Positions 45,265 to 57,181 are shown, counted from the first letter of the stretch. The stretch: 64,000 nt of DNA from Rhizobacter sp. OV335 (GCF_900142965.1 NZ_FRCQ01000003.1:124001-188000); one strand, 5' to 3'. The notes: generated by a model not told the origin, from the letters alone. Translations and numbers: made by a program.

Positions 45265-46656
45265 ATGCGGCTTGAGACCCTGCGATTGCGAAATTTTCGC
45301 TGCTATGAAGACCGCGAGTTTCGACTGCATCCGCAGTTCAACCTGGTCGTCGGCGAGAACGGTGCTGGCAAGACGTCGTTCCTGGAAGCAGCGGCGATCG
45401 CCATGGGTTCATGGCTGCTGGGGTTCGGGGGCCACGACTCACGGAACATCCACAAGAGCGATGTTCGGGTCGAGCATGAGATCGTGGGCTCGCGCTATCG
45501 CGAGGTGCCGCAGTACCCCGTTCGGATCGATGCCAGCGGAATAGTTCGGACTGCGGAGGATGCGGAGAGGCTCAGTCACGACGACACGGCCATCGCCTGG
45601 AGTCGCTCCGTCGAGCGAGCGGGTGGCAGCACGACGCGGTCGGGCGCAGCAGGGTTGAAGAAAGTAGCGGAATCTCTGGCGCAAAGAGTGATGGCTCGGA
45701 AGCAGCCTTTGCTTCCACTGATTCGCTATTTCGGTGCCGGTCGGCTTTGGGACCCCGTGCGCGACTCCAGCAGCAAGACACTGAGCAAGCACCGTGGCAA
45801 ACAACCGACGGAGCTGGCGGCGCACGCCGATGAGCTGGATCGATTGCTGGCGGATTCCAGGCGCCTCGCCGAGCCGTTCTACGGCTATCGGATGTCGGTC
45901 GACAAGCGCTGCAATCCAGGCGATCTCATTCGCTGGATGGGTTTCGAGCGTCGCACCGAGATCGACCGCGATGAGCCCTCGCCGGCGCTTGCGCTGGTCT
46001 TCCGCACCATCGAACAGATGGTGCCGGAGGCAGAGTCCGTGCGCTTCGACGTTGCGGCGAACACGCTGATGTTCAATCATCGCAATGGCAAGAAGCACAC
46101 GTTCGACGAGTTGAGCGACGGCTATCGCAACGTCCTCGCCATCTCAGCGGATCTGGCCATCAAGGCGGTGATGCTCAACCCGCAGCTGGCGGGCGAGGCA
46201 CTGGAGCACACGCCCGGCATCGTTCTTGTCGACGAACTCGACTTGCATCTGCATCCGATCTGGCAACGGCGGATCATCGAGGACCTGCGGCGGACCTTTC
46301 CGAGGCTGCAGTTCGTCTGCACGACGCATTCGCCGTTTCTCATCCAGTCGCTGAGGTCCGGCGACGAATTGCTGGTGTTGGACGGTGTGGCAACCGACAA
46401 GGTGGACAACCTCGGTATCGAGGCGATTGCGGCCGGCATCATGGGTGTCACGGATCCGCAGGCGAGCCCCCGATACATGGAGATGCTGCAGGCAGCGAAG
46501 AGCTATCTTGCCGAGTTGGACGAGGCCGGTCGCAGTCCTGCCGAGCGCCTGGAATCGTACAAGGAGAAGCTGGCGCAACGTTTGGCGCCCTTCGCCGACA
46601 ACCCCGCCTTCCAAGCTGTTCTGGAAGCAGAGCGCATCGTCAAGCTGGGGCAGTGA
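45265..46656 (+). CDS. Septu-like anti-phage ATPase (PtuA-type AAA/ABC ATPase)
   Basis: A 463-residue RecF/ABC-type ATPase. Walker A is VVGENGAGKTSF (K36). An LSDGYRNV segment near 281 stands in for the ABC signature, Walker B is VLVDELDLHLHP (about 319-330), and the H-loop is CTTHSPFLI. YFGAGRLW near 155 is typical of PtuA-like ATPases. With the HNH gene starting one base into its stop codon, the pair matches Septu: an ATPase scaffold plus a nuclease. No reverse transcriptase is adjacent, so it is not a retron. Codon use is visibly less GC-rich than the neighbours, a sign of transfer. Confidence 0.75.
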   Translation: MRLETLRLRNFRCYEDREFRLHPQFNLVVGENGAGKTSFLEAAAIAMGSWLLGFGGHDSRNIHKSDVRVEHEIVGSRYREVPQYPVRIDASGIVRTAEDAERLSHDDTAIAWSRSVERAGGSTTRSGAAGLKKVAESLAQRVMARKQPLLPLIRYFGAGRLWDPVRDSSSKTLSKHRGKQPTELAAHADELDRLLADSRRLAEPFYGYRMSVDKRCNPGDLIRWMGFERRTEIDRDEPSPALALVFRTIEQMVPEAESVRFDVAANTLMFNHRNGKKHTFDELSDGYRNVLAISADLAIKAVMLNPQLAGEALEHTPGIVLVDELDLHLHPIWQRRIIEDLRRTFPRLQFVCTTHSPFLIQSLRSGDELLVLDGVATDKVDNLGIEAIAAGIMGVTDPQASPRYMEMLQAAKSYLAELDEAGRSPAERLESYKEKLAQRLAPFADNPAFQAVLEAERIVKLGQ

Positions 46657-47375
46657 TGCGAGTGCTGCGAAAGGGCGGCGCGTACTTGTACGCCGATGGG
46701 TCTCCGTACGGACAGGCGCGTGCCGGTCTTGCAGCGCGAATCGGGCGTTACTGCAGCTACTGCGAGCGCAGGGAGAACCTGCTGGAAGTCGAGCACATCC
46801 AGCCGAAGGATGCGCATCTCGCGAAAGAGCGCTTGTGGAGCAACTTCCTGCTCAGCTGCAAGAACTGCAATTCGATCAAGCGAACGAAGGACCCGCAGCT
46901 GACGGACTGGCTCATTCCGGACCGTGACAACACGATGGCCGCCTTCGTCTATCGACAGGACGGCATTGTCGATATCGCGCCCATGGTTCCGCTTGCATTG
47001 ATTCCGGCAGCGAAGGCCACCCTGGACCTTGTCGATCTGAACAAGGAGGTGCGGGAAGTGCTCGACGACGCAGGTAACCTGGTTGCGCTGGACCGACGCA
47101 GCCAACGCCTCGAAGCATGGTTGCTGGCCAAGCGCTTCCGCCTCCATTGGGACAAGGTCCCGAGCCCTGCGCTTCAGGACGCGATCATGGAACTGGCAAG
47201 GACGGGCGGCTTCTTCAGCATCTGGATGTCGGCCTTCGATGGTGTGGCACAGATCAGGCAAGGATTCATCCAACTCTTCCCCGGCACGGAATCGGCGTGC
47301 TTCGACCCGGTGTCATCAGCCGCAAACCGGCCCCATCCGAATGCGGATGGACTCGATGCAGGTGGCAAGCTGTAG
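46656..47375 (+). CDS. Septu-like HNH endonuclease (PtuB-type)
   Basis: A 239-residue HNH nuclease. Zinc cysteines are C33/C36 (CSYCERR) and C68/C71 (CKNCN). E46-H47 (EVEHIQPKD), N63 (WSNFLLSC) and N72 complete the HNH core, the arrangement of the PtuB/TIGR02646 family. It shares a base with the ATPase stop (TGATG), so expression is coupled. It is expected to cleave nucleic acid when the ATPase is triggered by infection; the trigger and target are not visible. It ends 9 bases before the convergent icmF stop. Confidence 0.75.
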   Translation: MRVLRKGGAYLYADGSPYGQARAGLAARIGRYCSYCERRENLLEVEHIQPKDAHLAKERLWSNFLLSCKNCNSIKRTKDPQLTDWLIPDRDNTMAAFVYRQDGIVDIAPMVPLALIPAAKATLDLVDLNKEVREVLDDAGNLVALDRRSQRLEAWLLAKRFRLHWDKVPSPALQDAIMELARTGGFFSIWMSAFDGVAQIRQGFIQLFPGTESACFDPVSSAANRPHPNADGLDAGGKL

Positions 47376-47384
47376 TAGCCCCGC

Positions 47385-50300
47385 TCACATGCTCCGCCGG
47401 TACTGCCCGCCCACCTCGAACAGCGCCGCGGTGATCTGCCCGAGCGAGCAGCAGCGCACCGCGTCCATCAGCACCTCGAACACGTTGCCGTTCGCGATCA
47501 CCGCCTGTTGAAGCCGCGCCAGCATCGCCGGCGATGCGTCGGCATGCGTTGCGTGGAAGGCCGCGAGCCGCGCGAGCTGCGACTGCTTCTCGTCGTCGGT
47601 GGAGCGCGCCAGCTCGATGTGATCCTGCACCGGGTCGCCGTGCGGGTTGCGGAAGGTGTTGACGCCGATGATCGGGTACTCGCCGGTGTGCTTGAGCATC
47701 TCGTAGTGCATGCTCTCTTCCTGGATCTGGCCGCGCTGGTAGCCGGTCTCCATCGCGCCGAGCACGCCGCCGCGCTCGGCGAGCTTCTCGAACTCGGCCA
47801 GCACCGCCTCTTCGACCAGCTCGGTCAGCTCGTCGATGATGAACGCGCCCTGGTTCGGGTTCTCGTTCTTCGCGAGGCCCCACTCGCGGTTGATGATCAG
47901 CTGGATCGCCATCGCGCGGCGCACGCTGTCTTCGGTCGGCGTCGTGATCGCCTCGTCGAACGCATTGGTGTGCAGCGAGTTGCAGTTGTCGTAGACCGCG
48001 ATCAGCGCCTGCAGCGTGGTGCGTATGTCGTTGAACTGGATCTCCTGTGCATGCAGCGAGCGGCCCGAGGTCTGCACGTGGTACTTCAGCTTCTGGCTGC
48101 GCTCGTTGGCGCCGTAGCGCTCGCGCATCGCCACCGCCCAGATGCGCCGCGCGACGCGGCCGAGCACGGTGTACTCCGGGTCCATGCCGTTGCTGAAGAA
48201 GAAGCTCAGGTTCGGCGCGAAATCATCGATGTGCATGCCGCGCGCCAGGTACGCCTCGACGAAGGTGAAGCCGTTGCTCAGCGTGAACGCGAGCTGGCTG
48301 ATCGGGTTCGCGCCGGCTTCGGCGATGTGGTAGCCGCTGATGCTCACCGAATAGAAGTTGCGCACCTGGTGGTGCACGAAGTACTCGGCGATGTCGCCCA
48401 TCACCTTCAGGCTGAACTCGGTCGAGAAGATGCAGGTGTTCTGCCCCTGGTCTTCCTTCAGGATGTCGGCCTGCACCGTGCCGCGCACGTTCTGCTGCAC
48501 CCACGCGCGGATCTTGTGCAGCTCGTCGTCGCTCGGCTCGCGGCCGTTGTCGGCCTCGAAGCGCGCCAGCTGCTGGTCGATCGCGGTGTTCATGAACATC
48601 GCGAGGATCGTCGGCGCCGGCCCGTTGATCGTCATGCTGACGCTGGTGGCCGGGTCGCACAGGTCGAAGCCGCCGTACAGCACCTTCATGTCGTCCAGCG
48701 TCGCGATGCTGACGCCGGAGTTGCCGACCTTGCCGTAGATGTCGGGCCGCAGCGCCGGGTCGTTGCCGTACAGCGTGACGCTGTCGAACGCGGTCGACAG
48801 CCGCTTCGCCGGCATGCCCTCGGACAGCAGCTTGAAGCGTCGGTTGGTGCGGAAGGCATCGCCCTCGCCGGCGAACATGCGCGTCGGGTCCTCGCCCTCG
48901 CGCTTGAACGCGAAGGTGCCGGCGCTGTACGGGAAGCTGCCCGGCACGTTGTCGAGCAGCAGCCACTTCAGGATCTCGCCATGGTCCTCGTAGCCCGGCA
49001 GCGCGACCTTGCGCACCTTCGTGCCCGACAAGCTTTGCGTCGTCAGCGCGGTGCGGATCTCCTTGTCGCGGATCTTCACGACGTACTCGTCGCCGGCATA
49101 CGCCGCCTGCAGCTGCGGCCACTGCGCCAGCAGCTTGCGTGCGGCGGCATCGAGCTGCTGTTCGCGCTGGTCGGCGAGCTGGGCCGCGGCGTTCGCATGC
49201 GATTCGCCGGCGCCCGCTTCCGCCAGCATGCGGGCCGCTCCGCGCAGCTGCTGCACCTCGCGCGCGAGCCGCGCCTGCGCGCGCGCCTGCTGCTTGTAGC
49301 CGCGCACCGTCTCGCTGATCTCGGCCAGGTAGCGCACGCGCGCGCCCGGCACGATCGGCACCTGGTGCGTGCTGTGGCGCGTTGCGGCCGGCGGCAGCAC
49401 GCCCTCGCGCACCGGCATGCCGAGGGCCGCCAGGCGCGGCAGCAGCGCCTGGTACAGCGCGGTCACGCCGTCGTCGTTGAAGCGGCTGGCCATGGTGCCG
49501 AACACCGGCATCTCGTCGGGCCGCGTGCCCCAGGCCTCGCGGTTGCGCTGCACCTGCTTGGCGACGTCGCGCAGCGCATCGGCGGCGCCCTTGCGGTCGA
49601 ACTTGTTGATCGCGACGAACTCGGCGAAGTCGAGCATGTCGATCTTCTCGAGCTGGCTTGCGGCGCCGAACTCCGGCGTCATCACGTACATCGGCACGTC
49701 GACCAGCGGCACGATCGCCGCATCGCCCTGGCCGATGCCCGAGGTCTCGACGATCACCAGGTCGAAGCCGGCGGCGCGGCACGCGGCCAGCACGTCGGGC
49801 AGGGCCTGGCTGATCTCGCTGCCGAAGTCGCGGGTCGCGAGGCTGCGCATGAAGACCCGCTGGCCCGCACGCCACGGCGCGATCGCGTTCATGCGGATCC
49901 GGTCGCCGAGCAATGCGCCGCCGCTCTTGCGGCGCGACGGGTCGATGCTGATCACCGCGACGTGCAGCGCATCGCCCTGGTCCAGCCGCAGCCGGCGGAT
50001 CAGCTCGTCGGTCAGCGAGCTCTTGCCGGCGCCGCCGGTGCCGGTGATGCCGAGCACCGGTGTGGCGTTCTGCTTCGCGATGGCGTGCAGCTCGGCCTTC
50101 AGGGCATCGGACACGGCGCCGTTCTCGAGCGCGGTGATCAGCTGCGCCAGCGCGCGCCGCTGCGGCTCGCCGCGGCCCTGGATCGCTGCCAGCGTGGCCG
50201 GCGCATGCGGCGACAGGTCGACGTCGCAGCGCATCACCATCTCGCCGATCATTCCCTGCAGGCCCATGCGCTGGCCGTCTTCCGGGCTGTAGATGCGGCT

Positions 50301-50675
50301 CACGCCGTACTGCTGCAGCTCGGCGATCTCGCTCGGCACGATCACGCCGCCACCGCCGCCGAACACCTGGATGTGTGCGCCGCCCCGCTCGCGCAGCAGG
50401 TCGACCATGTACTTGAAGTACTCGACGTGCCCGCCCTGGTAGCTGCTGATCGCGATGCCCTGCACGTCTTCCTGCAGCGCCGCGGTGACGACTTCGTCGA
50501 CCGAGCGGTTGTGCCCCAGGTGGATCACCTCGGCGCCCATGCCCTGCAGGATGCGCCGCATGATGTTGATCGCCGCGTCGTGGCCGTCGAACAGGCTCGC
50601 GGCGGTCACGAAGCGCACCTTGTGCGCAGGCCGGTAGGCGGCCAGCGCCTTGAACTCGGCGGACAAATCAGTCAT
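47385..50675 (-). CDS. icmF: Fused isobutyryl-CoA mutase IcmF
   Basis: A 1096-residue B12-dependent mutase interconverting isobutyryl-CoA and n-butyryl-CoA, with its own chaperone. The N-terminal cobalamin domain has [12 protein letters not shown] (H32, lower axial ligand) and GGGGG. The central MeaI-like GTPase has the P-loop [12 protein letters not shown] (K218) and NKFDRKGA. The remaining 600 residues are the mutase TIM barrel ([20 protein letters not shown]). It follows ppk2 by 13 bases and probably shares its promoter. Confidence 0.95.
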   Translation of the reverse strand: MTDLSAEFKALAAYRPAHKVRFVTAASLFDGHDAAINIMRRILQGMGAEVIHLGHNRSVDEVVTAALQEDVQGIAISSYQGGHVEYFKYMVDLLRERGGAHIQVFGGGGGVIVPSEIAELQQYGVSRIYSPEDGQRMGLQGMIGEMVMRCDVDLSPHAPATLAAIQGRGEPQRRALAQLITALENGAVSDALKAELHAIAKQNATPVLGITGTGGAGKSSLTDELIRRLRLDQGDALHVAVISIDPSRRKSGGALLGDRIRMNAIAPWRAGQRVFMRSLATRDFGSEISQALPDVLAACRAAGFDLVIVETSGIGQGDAAIVPLVDVPMYVMTPEFGAASQLEKIDMLDFAEFVAINKFDRKGAADALRDVAKQVQRNREAWGTRPDEMPVFGTMASRFNDDGVTALYQALLPRLAALGMPVREGVLPPAATRHSTHQVPIVPGARVRYLAEISETVRGYKQQARAQARLAREVQQLRGAARMLAEAGAGESHANAAAQLADQREQQLDAAARKLLAQWPQLQAAYAGDEYVVKIRDKEIRTALTTQSLSGTKVRKVALPGYEDHGEILKWLLLDNVPGSFPYSAGTFAFKREGEDPTRMFAGEGDAFRTNRRFKLLSEGMPAKRLSTAFDSVTLYGNDPALRPDIYGKVGNSGVSIATLDDMKVLYGGFDLCDPATSVSMTINGPAPTILAMFMNTAIDQQLARFEADNGREPSDDELHKIRAWVQQNVRGTVQADILKEDQGQNTCIFSTEFSLKVMGDIAEYFVHHQVRNFYSVSISGYHIAEAGANPISQLAFTLSNGFTFVEAYLARGMHIDDFAPNLSFFFSNGMDPEYTVLGRVARRIWAVAMRERYGANERSQKLKYHVQTSGRSLHAQEIQFNDIRTTLQALIAVYDNCNSLHTNAFDEAITTPTEDSVRRAMAIQLIINREWGLAKNENPNQGAFIIDELTELVEEAVLAEFEKLAERGGVLGAMETGYQRGQIQEESMHYEMLKHTGEYPIIGVNTFRNPHGDPVQDHIELARSTDDEKQSQLARLAAFHATHADASPAMLARLQQAVIANGNVFEVLMDAVRCCSLGQITAALFEVGGQYRRSM

Positions 50676-50688
50676 GCATGTCTCCGTG

Positions 50689-51525
<837 letters not shown>

Positions 51526-51544
51526 GTGGACTCCGATCGTTGCA

Positions 51545-51562
51545 ATTGACGTATACGTCAAT
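51545..51562. promoter_or_regulatory. Perfect 18-bp palindrome in the ppk2/hypothetical divergent promoter
   Basis: ATTGACGTA joined to TACGTCAAT with no spacer. TTGACG in each arm could serve as a -35 on either strand. A second dyad, GTATC-GCC-GATAC, lies at 51570-51582. The TTGACG...CGTCAA arms recall MerR-type operators of branched-chain acyl-CoA regulons, which would fit the downstream icmF, but the regulator is not in the window and the identity is unverified. Confidence 0.65.
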
Positions 51563-51712
51563 CGCGAGTGTATCGCCGATACTTCGCGGCGGGCGGCCGC
51601 ACTCCGTTGCGGGGAATCATGGTCTACCCGACCCGATTCCGGCGGCACAATCGCGCCGTTCAGAAGTACGGCGCCGGAGGGGGCGCCAGGGCAGAACATC
51701 AGGAGTGGTTCC

Positions 51713-52339
51713 GTGCCGAGCATCAATATCCCCGTGAAGACGCCGGAAGGCGTCGACGAGTTGGGCAGTCGACAACGAAAACTGGGACAGCGGCATCGCA
51801 CGGTCTTGCTGCTGGTCGATGGGCGCAGGCGCGAGAGCCAGGTGCGGCAGCTCGCCGTGCAGGCCGGGGTGCCCGACCAGATCTTCGACGAGCTGGTGGC
51901 CATGGGCCTGATCATGTTCACGCACGGCACCGGCTCGATGCAGGGCAACTCGGGCCTCGCACCGCTCGATGTCGACCTGCCGCTGGACACCGTCTCCGGC
52001 CCGTTGCCGCCGTCGCTGAGCCTGCAGCCGGAGTCGGTGCTCACCGATTCGATGCTCGGCGACCTGCCGATCTCCGACCTGGCCCCGCTGGACGAAGCCG
52101 ATGCCGCGCTCGACGAAGCGCGCGCGATCCTGATGCGGGCCGTGAAGGCCGAGGCGCCGGTGGCCGGCTCGCTGACGCTGATGCGCCTGAAACGTGCGCG
52201 CTCGCGCAACGACATCGAGGCGCTGCTCGACGAGGTGGAGCAACGCATCACGAAGCCGTTCAAGGGCATCTGGGCGGCGCAGACGATTGCCCGCGTGCGC
52301 GAGCTGCTGCGCACCGTCAATTCACCGTCGGCGGCCTGA
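51713..52339 (+). CDS. Conserved-looking hypothetical protein
   Basis: A 208-residue protein from GTG 51713 with AGGAG 7 bases upstream. Residues 10-70 resemble a winged-helix or DprA-like small domain ([34 protein letters not shown]). A low-complexity Leu/Pro/Ser linker follows, then a C-terminal helical bundle ([32 protein letters not shown]). I do not recognise the family. It is divergent from ppk2 and 85 bases before coaX. Confidence 0.65.
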   Translation: MPSINIPVKTPEGVDELGSRQRKLGQRHRTVLLLVDGRRRESQVRQLAVQAGVPDQIFDELVAMGLIMFTHGTGSMQGNSGLAPLDVDLPLDTVSGPLPPSLSLQPESVLTDSMLGDLPISDLAPLDEADAALDEARAILMRAVKAEAPVAGSLTLMRLKRARSRNDIEALLDEVEQRITKPFKGIWAAQTIARVRELLRTVNSPSAA

Positions 52340-52424
52340 CGCCGCCGCGCTCGACGCCCGGGACTTACCCGGGTTTGCCGGCTGCCGGGCTGTCGATCGG
52401 GCGGCAGCGGTTACCCTTCGGCCC

Positions 52425-53201
52425 ATGACGTTCCTGGCCATCGACATCGGCAACACCCGGCTCAAGTGGGCGCACTACGCGAGCCCGCAACCGGGCGCGC
52501 GCCTGCTGGCGCATGGCGCCGTCTTCCTCGAAACCATCGACCGGCTGGCCGACACCGAATGGAAGAGCCTGCCGCCGCCGAGCAGCATGCTGGGGTGCGT
52601 GGTGGCCGGCGAGGGCATCCGGCGCGAGGTCGAGGAGCAGCTGGAGCAGCTCGCGCACTGGCAGGTCGAGCCGCGCTGGGTGGTCTCGACCGCGCAAGCC
52701 GCCGGCGTCACCAACGGCTACGACCACCCGAACCGCCTCGGCACCGACCGCTGGGTCGCGCTGATCGGCGCCTGGCAGCGCGTGCGGGCCGCCGGCGCGC
52801 CGCGGCCGGCGCTGGTGGTGATGGTGGGCACGGCCGTCACCGTCGATGCGCTGGACGAAACCGGCCGTTTCATCGGCGGCATGATCCTGCCGGGTTTCGG
52901 GCTGATGCTGCGCGCGCTGGAAATGGGCACCGCCGGCCTGAAGGCACCGACCGGCGAGGTGGTCGATTTCCCGACCAACACCAGCGATGCGCTGATGAGC
53001 GGCGGCGCGCATGCGATGGCCGGTGCGATCGAGCGCATGGCGCACAAGCTGCGCGAACGCACCGGGCGGGAGCCGGTGTTCGTGATGACCGGCGGCGCGG
53101 CGGTGAAGCTCGCGCCGATCGTCAGGCTGCCGTTCGAGACGGTCGACACGCTGATCTTCGACGGCTTGCTGGAGCTGCAGTCGCACCGGCTGGCGCTGTG
53201 A
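52425..53201 (+). CDS. coaX: Type III pantothenate kinase
   Basis: A 258-residue ASKHA-fold kinase for the first step of CoA synthesis. The phosphate-1 motif is [14 protein letters not shown], the pantothenate-binding region has the [14 protein letters not shown] stretch, and the second Asp is in [11 protein letters not shown]. Type III enzymes are resistant to CoA feedback and need a monovalent cation. The usual birA partner upstream is replaced here by the hypothetical gene. Its stop directly abuts that of the convergent dehydrogenase gene. Confidence 0.93.
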   Translation: MTFLAIDIGNTRLKWAHYASPQPGARLLAHGAVFLETIDRLADTEWKSLPPPSSMLGCVVAGEGIRREVEEQLEQLAHWQVEPRWVVSTAQAAGVTNGYDHPNRLGTDRWVALIGAWQRVRAAGAPRPALVVMVGTAVTVDALDETGRFIGGMILPGFGLMLRALEMGTAGLKAPTGEVVDFPTNTSDALMSGGAHAMAGAIERMAHKLRERTGREPVFVMTGGAAVKLAPIVRLPFETVDTLIFDGLLELQSHRLAL

Positions 53202-54218
53202 TCAGCCGGCGACGCGGATGACGACCTTGCCGAGGTGCGCGCTGTCGGCCAGGTGCCGGTAGGCGGCTTCGGCTTCCTCGACAGGGAACACGCGGTCGAT
53301 CACCGGCCGCAGCCGGTGGGCGGCGATCAGCCGGTTCATCGCCTCGAAGTCGCTGCGGCTGCCGACGGCGATGCGGCGCAGCGTCAACACCCGGCCGCTG
53401 AAGGCGCGCGGATCGAAGCGGCTGTCGTCGCCGCCGAACACGCCCATCAGGCCGATGTCGGCGTCCCATGCGGCGCAGCGCAGCGAGCGCTCCAGCGTCG
53501 CCGGCCCGATTGCCTCGATCACGTGGTCGGCGCCGCGCCCGCCGGTCAGGCGCAGCACCTCACGGTCCCAGTCGACTGACTGCCGATAGTTCAGCACCTC
53601 GTCCGCGCCGAGCGAGGCCAGCCGCGCGGCCTTGTCGTCGCTGGAGGTCGTCGCGATCACGCGGGCGCCGAGCGCCTTCGCGAACTGGATCGCGAACACC
53701 GCGATGCTGCCGGCGCCCAGCGTCAGCACCGTGCTGCCGGCGCGCACCGGCCGCCCGCCGGTCAGGCCGTTCCAGGCGGTCAGCCCAGCGCAGGGCAGCG
53801 TGGCCGCCTCGTCGAAGCCGAGGTGATCGGGCATCGCGAGCACCGCCTGCTCCTCTGCGACGACCTCGTCGGCCAGCCACCCAGGCAGGCTGCAGCCGGC
53901 CTGTTGCATCGCCTGCGCCAGGCTCAGCCGACCGTCGATCCATTGCGGGAAATAGCAGCTGGTCACGCGGTCGCCGATGGCGAAGCGCGTCACCGCACGG
54001 CCCACCTCGACCACCTCGCCGGCACCGTCGCTGAGCGGCACGACGCCCGGCGTCGGCGGCACCGGGTAGGTGCCGGCGCGGATCATCAGGTCGCGCCGGT
54101 TCAGCGACACCGCGTGCACCCGCACCCGCAGCGCGGTCGGCCCGAGCGGGGCGCGCGGCAGGTCTCGCGTCACCAGCGGGGCGGCCGGGTTGTCGGCATC
54201 GAGATGAAGGCTTCGCAT
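53202..54218 (-). CDS. Zinc-free MDR alcohol dehydrogenase / quinone oxidoreductase
   Basis: A 338-residue medium-chain reductase. The GroES-like domain has LRVRVHAVSLNRRDLMIRAG and VVPLSDGAGEVVEVG. The Rossmann fold has VLTLGAGSIAVFAIQFAKALGARVIATT, and ADHVIEAIG follows. Catalytic and structural zinc cysteines are missing, placing it with NAD(P)H:quinone/enal reductases. The start MRSLHLDADN has GGAG nearby. It is divergent from an AraC regulator, its probable controller. The substrate is unknown. Confidence 0.86.
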   Translation of the reverse strand: MRSLHLDADNPAAPLVTRDLPRAPLGPTALRVRVHAVSLNRRDLMIRAGTYPVPPTPGVVPLSDGAGEVVEVGRAVTRFAIGDRVTSCYFPQWIDGRLSLAQAMQQAGCSLPGWLADEVVAEEQAVLAMPDHLGFDEAATLPCAGLTAWNGLTGGRPVRAGSTVLTLGAGSIAVFAIQFAKALGARVIATTSSDDKAARLASLGADEVLNYRQSVDWDREVLRLTGGRGADHVIEAIGPATLERSLRCAAWDADIGLMGVFGGDDSRFDPRAFSGRVLTLRRIAVGSRSDFEAMNRLIAAHRLRPVIDRVFPVEEAEAAYRHLADSAHLGKVVIRVAG

Positions 54219-54316
54219 CGAGGGCTCCTGCAGGTGGATGTGTCCATTCTCGAAGCGAGGCTGCGGACGATGCATGCCTGCTACGCTCGATCTCTTGTCT
54301 GCTCGTCCAGGCCGCG

Positions 54317-55255
54317 ATGGATCCTCTCGATGACATCTTTGCCGCGATGCGAGTGCGCAGCGCGCTCTACGCACGGCTCGAGCTGAGCGCGCCCTGGGGC
54401 CTGGATTTCGCGGCCGGCCGCATGGCGCGCTTCGGGCTCGTCGTGCGCGGCAGCGTCTTGCTGCGGCTGGACGGCACCGGAACGCCGGTCGCGCTGGCCG
54501 CGGGCGATTGCTTCGTGATGCTGCGCGGCTCGCGCTACGTGCTGAGCGACGCGCCGGGTTCCGCGACGCGGTCGTGCAGCGAGACGGTGCGCGACCATGT
54601 CGGCGGCGTCGTGGCGCTCGGCGGCGGTGGCGCGCCGGCCACCGTGATCACCGGGTGGTTCGACTTCGATGCGCTGGCAGCGACGCCGCTGGTCGAACTG
54701 ATCCCGACGTTGTTGCTCGCACGGCTCGACGACGACCGCAGCCAGCTGCTGCAGGCGACGCTGCAGATGCTCGCCGTCGAAACCGGCACGCCGGCGCTCG
54801 GCTCGGGCACCGTGATCAGCCGGCTCGCCGACATCCTGTTCGTGCATGCGGTGAGGTCGCATGCGCAGGCGCTCGCGGCGGACGACGCGGCCGGTGCGAA
54901 CTGGCTGAGCGCGTTGGCCGATCGGCGCATTGGCACCGCCTTGCGCCGCATGCACCACGAGCTCGCGCGCGCCTGGACCGTGGACGAGCTGGCGGCGGCC
55001 GCGGGGCTGTCGCGCTCGGCCTTCGCGCTGCGCTTCAAGCAGAAGGTGGGCGAGCCGCCGCTCGAGTACCTGACGCGCTGGCGGATGTTTCGCGCCGGCT
55101 GCCTGATGCGCGCCGGCGATGCGCCGCTCGCGGGCATCGCGGCCCAGGTGGGCTACGACTCCGAGCCGGCCTTCAACAAGGCCTTCAAGCGCGTCACCGG
55201 TCGGCCGCCCGGCGCTTGGCGGCGCGAGGCGGCCGCGCAGGCTCAGAGAATGTAG
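54317..55255 (+). CDS. AraC-family transcriptional regulator with cupin sensor
   Basis: A 312-residue regulator. The N-terminal 180 residues fit the cupin_6-type ligand domain ([32 protein letters not shown]). The C-terminal 100 residues carry two helix-turn-helix motifs ([21 protein letters not shown] and [19 protein letters not shown]). Divergent placement, 98 bases from the dehydrogenase gene, suggests local control. Its last 13 bases overlap the 3' end of the convergent hslU, so the transcripts must overlap. Confidence 0.88.
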   Translation: MDPLDDIFAAMRVRSALYARLELSAPWGLDFAAGRMARFGLVVRGSVLLRLDGTGTPVALAAGDCFVMLRGSRYVLSDAPGSATRSCSETVRDHVGGVVALGGGGAPATVITGWFDFDALAATPLVELIPTLLLARLDDDRSQLLQATLQMLAVETGTPALGSGTVISRLADILFVHAVRSHAQALAADDAAGANWLSALADRRIGTALRRMHHELARAWTVDELAAAAGLSRSAFALRFKQKVGEPPLEYLTRWRMFRAGCLMRAGDAPLAGIAAQVGYDSEPAFNKAFKRVTGRPPGAWRREAAAQAQRM

Positions 55256-56595
55256 CGCGACAGGTCTTCGTTCTTCGCCAGCTCGCCGAGCTTCGCGTCG
55301 ACCTCGGCGGCGCCGATCGACACCGTCTGGCCCGACAGCTTCGGGGCGTCGAAACTCACCTCGTCGAGCAGGCGCTCCATCACCGTGGACAGGCGGCGCG
55401 CGCCGATGTTCTCGGTGCGCTCGTTGACGTCGAACGCGATCTGCGCCAGGCGGCGGATGGCGTCGGGCCGCAGTTCGAGCGTGACGCCTTCGGTCGCGAG
55501 CAGCGCCTGGTATTGCTTGACCAGGCTCGCATGCGTCTGCGTCAGGATGGCCTCGAAATCGTCGACGCTCAGCGAGCCGAGCTCGACGCGGATCGGGAAC
55601 CGCCCCTGCAGCTCCGGGATCAGGTCGCTCGGCTTGCTCAGGTGGAACGCACCCGACGCGATGAACAGGATGTGGTCGGTCTTCACCATGCCGTACTTGG
55701 TGTTCACCGTGGTGCCCTCGACCAGCGGCAGCAGGTCGCGTTGCACGCCTTGGCGCGACACGTCGGCACCGCTCGATTCGTTGCGTGACGCAACCTTGTC
55801 GATCTCGTCGAGGAACACGATGCCGTTCTGCTCGGTGTTGTGCAGCGCCGCGGTCTTGATCTCGTCCTCGTTGACGAGCTTGGCTGCTTCGTCGTCGACC
55901 AGCAGCTTCAGCGCCTCGCCGATCTTCAGCTTGCGCAGCTTGCGCTTTCCTTGGCCGAGGTTCGCGAACATGCCCTTCAGCTGCTCAGCCATCTCGTCCA
56001 TGCCGGGCGGGCCGATGATGTCCAGCGTCGGCTTGGTGTCGGCGACTTCGATCTCGATCTCCTTGTCGTCGAGCACGCCCTCGCGCAGCCGCTTGCGCAT
56101 CACCTGGCGGGCGGTGTTGTCGGCCGCCGGTGCGGCGGGCGTCGGCGGCGCGAGGCCGAAATCGCTGCTCGCCGCGCGCGGCGGCGGCACCAGGATGTCG
56201 AGCACGCGGTCTTCGGCGGCGTCTTCGGCGCGCACGCGCTGGCGCTTGATCTGCGTCTCGCGCTCCTGCTTGACGGCCATGTCGACCAGGTCGCGGATGA
56301 TGGTATCGACGTCCTTGCCGACGTAGCCGACCTCGGTGAACTTGGTGGCTTCGACCTTGATGAACGGCGCATCGGCCAGCTTGGCCAGCCGGCGCGCGAT
56401 CTCGGTCTTGCCGACGCCGGTCGGGCCGATCATCAGGATGTTCTTCGGCGTGATCTCGCCGCGCAGCGCGCCGTCGACCTGCTGGCGACGCCAGCGGTTG
56501 CGCAGCGCGATCGCGACCGCGCGCTTGGCGCCGGCCTGGCCGACGATGTGGCGGTCGAGTTCAGAAACGATCTCTTGCGGCGTCATGGAACTCAT
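55243..56595 (-). CDS. hslU: HslU ATPase of the HslVU protease
   Basis: A 450-residue AAA+ unfoldase of the HslUV complex. Walker A is [11 protein letters not shown], the pore motif is [10 protein letters not shown], and Walker B is [12 protein letters not shown]. The family's C-terminal docking residues EDLSRYIL are intact. The chosen start ATG 56595 overlaps the hslV stop (ATGA); ATG 56586 is three codons in. It is the last gene of the minus-strand block running from dksA. Confidence 0.96.
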   Translation of the reverse strand: MSSMTPQEIVSELDRHIVGQAGAKRAVAIALRNRWRRQQVDGALRGEITPKNILMIGPTGVGKTEIARRLAKLADAPFIKVEATKFTEVGYVGKDVDTIIRDLVDMAVKQERETQIKRQRVRAEDAAEDRVLDILVPPPRAASSDFGLAPPTPAAPAADNTARQVMRKRLREGVLDDKEIEIEVADTKPTLDIIGPPGMDEMAEQLKGMFANLGQGKRKLRKLKIGEALKLLVDDEAAKLVNEDEIKTAALHNTEQNGIVFLDEIDKVASRNESSGADVSRQGVQRDLLPLVEGTTVNTKYGMVKTDHILFIASGAFHLSKPSDLIPELQGRFPIRVELGSLSVDDFEAILTQTHASLVKQYQALLATEGVTLELRPDAIRRLAQIAFDVNERTENIGARRLSTVMERLLDEVSFDAPKLSGQTVSIGAAEVDAKLGELAKNEDLSRYIL

Positions 56596-57140
56596 CGCGT
56601 GCTTTCGCCCAGGATTTCGATCGTGTGGTTCTGGTTGGTGTAGATGCACAGGTCGCCGGCGATCTCGAGCGAGCGCTTGACGATGTCTTGCGGCGCCAAC
56701 TCGGTGTGTTCGAGCAGCGCGATGGCGGCGGCCTGCGCGTACGCGCCGCCGGAGCCGATCGCGACGATGCCTTTCTCGGGCTCCAGCACGTCGCCATTGC
56801 CGGTGATGATCAGCGAGGCCTCCTTGTCGGCCACCGCCAGCATCGCCTCGAGGCGGCGCAGCACGCGGTCGGTGCGCCAATCTTTGGTCAGCTCGATCGC
56901 GGCGCGCACCAGGTGGCCCTGGTGTTTCTCGAGCTTGGCCTCGAAGCGTTCGAACAGGGTGAAGGCGTCGGCGGTGGCCCCGGCGAAGCCGGCGAGCACC
57001 TGGTCGCGGTAGAGCTTGCGCACCTTGCGGGCCGTCGACTTCACGACGACGTTGCCGAGGGTGACCTGGCCGTCGCCGCCGAGCGCGACGAGGTTGCCGC
57101 GCCGCACGCTCAGGATGGTGGTGCCGTGGTATTGATCCAT
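56592..57140 (-). CDS. hslV: HslV peptidase subunit
   Basis: A 182-residue proteasome-like threonine peptidase. The precursor MDQYHG is expected to be cleaved to expose T7 of TTILSVRR as nucleophile. Lysine and glycine motifs ([16 protein letters not shown]) and [13 protein letters not shown] follow. Overlap with hslU by 4 bases is the usual arrangement and keeps the two subunits in balance. In gammaproteobacteria this operon is heat-shock induced; no sigma-32 promoter was evident here by eye. Confidence 0.96.
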   Translation of the reverse strand: MDQYHGTTILSVRRGNLVALGGDGQVTLGNVVVKSTARKVRKLYRDQVLAGFAGATADAFTLFERFEAKLEKHQGHLVRAAIELTKDWRTDRVLRRLEAMLAVADKEASLIITGNGDVLEPEKGIVAIGSGGAYAQAAAIALLEHTELAPQDIVKRSLEIAGDLCIYTNQNHTIEILGESTR

Positions 57141-57151
57141 GGGGTCTCAGA

Positions 57152-57181
57152 TTCGGGCGAAGCCGCAGGCTTCAAGCCGAA
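57152..57181. other. Bulged hairpin upstream of hslV
   Basis: GAAGCC (57159-57164) and GGCTTC (57168-57173) pair across GCA, flanked by the outer pair TTCGG/CCGAA (57152-57156 and 57177-57181). It sits between the STAS gene and hslV and lacks a T-run, so it is more likely a processing or stability element than a terminator. Confidence 0.4.
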
